Below, in pieces: positions 4,819 to 5,675 of a stretch of DNA of 5,675 nt. The position numbers were made by a program, and so were the translations under genes. The DNA is taken from assembly GCA_020249415.1 (NCBI GenBank), contig JADCFR010000328.1, forward strand, positions 1 to 5,675. The letters run 5' to 3'. Every line of letters starts with the position of its first letter. Position 1 is the first letter of the stretch. This DNA is from Roseomonas sp. (lineage in GTDB: Bacteria; Pseudomonadota; Alphaproteobacteria; Acetobacterales; Acetobacteraceae). The notes under the pieces were generated by a model. The model was not told the DNA's origin, ran no database searches, and saw only the letters and a program-made list of their open reading frames with translations.

Positions 4819-5675
4819 CTAACTCTCCCCCATCAGTGCGGGCAGCGTCGCCTCATGGGCCGCCGCCAGCTTCGAAACCGATATGGCAGTGCCATCGGGC
4901 AGAACCAAGTCCCCCCCGACGGCCGAGCCAATCAGCCGGGCCGGGACGCCGGCCGCGCTTGCCCTCGCAATCAACGCCGCGCCATCGGCCACCGCCAGCA
5001 CATAGCGGGCCTGATCCTCGCCGAACCAGAAGCCATGCGCCGGTATACCATCGGGCGCCGGGGCGAGCTTCGCGCCAATGCCACTCCCCATCGCCATTTC
5101 CGCAAGCGCCACCAGCAGCCCGCCATCGGCGCAATCATGGCTGGCCAGCACTTCGCCCGCCAGGATGCGCGCGCGCACGAAATCGCCATTGCGGCGTTCT
5201 GCCGCCAAATCCACCGGAGGCGGTGCGCCTTCTTCCCGGCCCGCAATTTCCCGCAGCCAAAGCGATTGGCCAAGCCAGCCTTGCGTATCGCCAATCAGCA
5301 CCAGATCGCCCTTGGCCGGCATGGCCAACCCCACCGCCTGCGCGGCTTTTTCCAGCACGCCAACCCCGCCAATCGCCGGTGTGGGCAAAATCGCGCGGCC
5401 TTCGGTTTCATTATAAAGCGACACATTGCCCGAGACGACCGGGAAATCGAGCGCGATGCACGCCGCCGCCATGCCCCGCACAGCCGAGGCAAATTGCCCC
5501 ATGATTTCCGGCTTTTCCGGATTGCCGAAATTCATATTGTCGGTGATCGCCAAGGGCAGCGCGCCCACGGCGGTGATATTCCGCCACGCCTCCGCCACCG
5601 CCTGCTTGCCGCCTTCCTCCGGGTCCGCCAGGCAATAGCGCGGCGTGCAATCCGTGGTCATCGCCAGCGCGCGGT
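4819..5675 (-). CDS. purL: Phosphoribosylformylglycinamidine synthase subunit PurL, 3' part
   Basis: The gene runs off the right edge; the last 284 codons and a TAG stop (4819-4821) are present, about the C-terminal two fifths of a small-type PurL (roughly 730-740 residues). PurL is the ATP-dependent synthetase of the fourth step of purine synthesis (FGAR to FGAM), working with PurQ and PurS in the cytoplasm. Family segments, counted from Met at 5661: MTTDCTPRYC (1-10), DPEEGGKQAVAEAWRN (13-28), DNMNFGNPEKPEIM (41-54), VVSGNVSLYNET (75-86), TPAIGGVGVL (94-103) and SHDCADGG (174-181), typical of the second AIR-synthase-like half and its ATP/magnesium region. The Met at 5661 is internal: the preceding codons read R-A-L-A, as in full-length PurL. 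No frameshift or missing segment is seen. bolA starts 5 bp after the stop. Confidence 0.97.
   Translation of the reverse strand, partial: RALAMTTDCTPRYCLADPEEGGKQAVAEAWRNITAVGALPLAITDNMNFGNPEKPEIMGQFASAVRGMAAACIALDFPVVSGNVSLYNETEGRAILPTPAIGGVGVLEKAAQAVGLAMPAKGDLVLIGDTQGWLGQSLWLREIAGREEGAPPPVDLAAERRNGDFVRARILAGEVLASHDCADGGLLVALAEMAMGSGIGAKLAPAPDGIPAHGFWFGEDQARYVLAVADGAALIARASAAGVPARLIGSAVGGDLVLPDGTAISVSKLAAAHEATLPALMGES

Noticed and set aside
4776..5504. 242-codon + strand frame opposite purL
   Set aside because: Proline/arginine/serine-rich translation typical of a GC-rich antisense frame; purL on the other strand is certain.

Overview
This is a GC-rich chromosomal segment from an alphaproteobacterium. 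The gene content and the tight purL-bolA-monothiol glutaredoxin order fit Rhodospirillales, perhaps an Acetobacteraceae relative; this taxonomic placement is inference from style and gene order, not from a marker search. Both window ends cut through genes.

Left half, + strand (1-3596): the 3' part of a small cupin gene (1-440), a single-cysteine Prx6-type peroxiredoxin (485-1129), a RuBisCO-like protein (1257-2402) and a second, different cupin (2399-2833) that overlaps the RuBisCO-like gene by an ATGA junction. After a 289-bp gap with a possible promoter comes an unidentified four-helix membrane protein (3123-3596). The RuBisCO-like protein keeps the barrel landmarks but lacks several residues needed for CO2 fixation. 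With the overlapping cupin it resembles the Rhodospirillum rubrum pair that turns methylthioadenosine-derived methylthioribulose 1-phosphate into methylthioxylulose 5-phosphate, and then into deoxyxylulose 5-phosphate plus methanethiol (the MTA-isoprenoid shunt). This is the most interesting content of the window.

Middle (3597-4045): a gene-free stretch between converging transcription units. It is unusually rich in inverted repeats: 11-bp, 11-bp and 10-bp perfect stems plus two imperfect ones. Part of it looks like a dispersed intergenic palindromic element.

Right half, - strand (4046-5675): a tRNA-Ala with anticodon CGC and encoded CCA, with a weak upstream promoter candidate. Then, reading leftward from the window end, come the 3' 284 codons of purL, a BolA-family gene and a CGFS monothiol glutaredoxin, separated by 5 and 11 bp. 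BolA and CGFS glutaredoxins form [2Fe-2S]-bridged complexes in iron-sulfur metabolism; purL is the familiar upstream partner in alphaproteobacteria.
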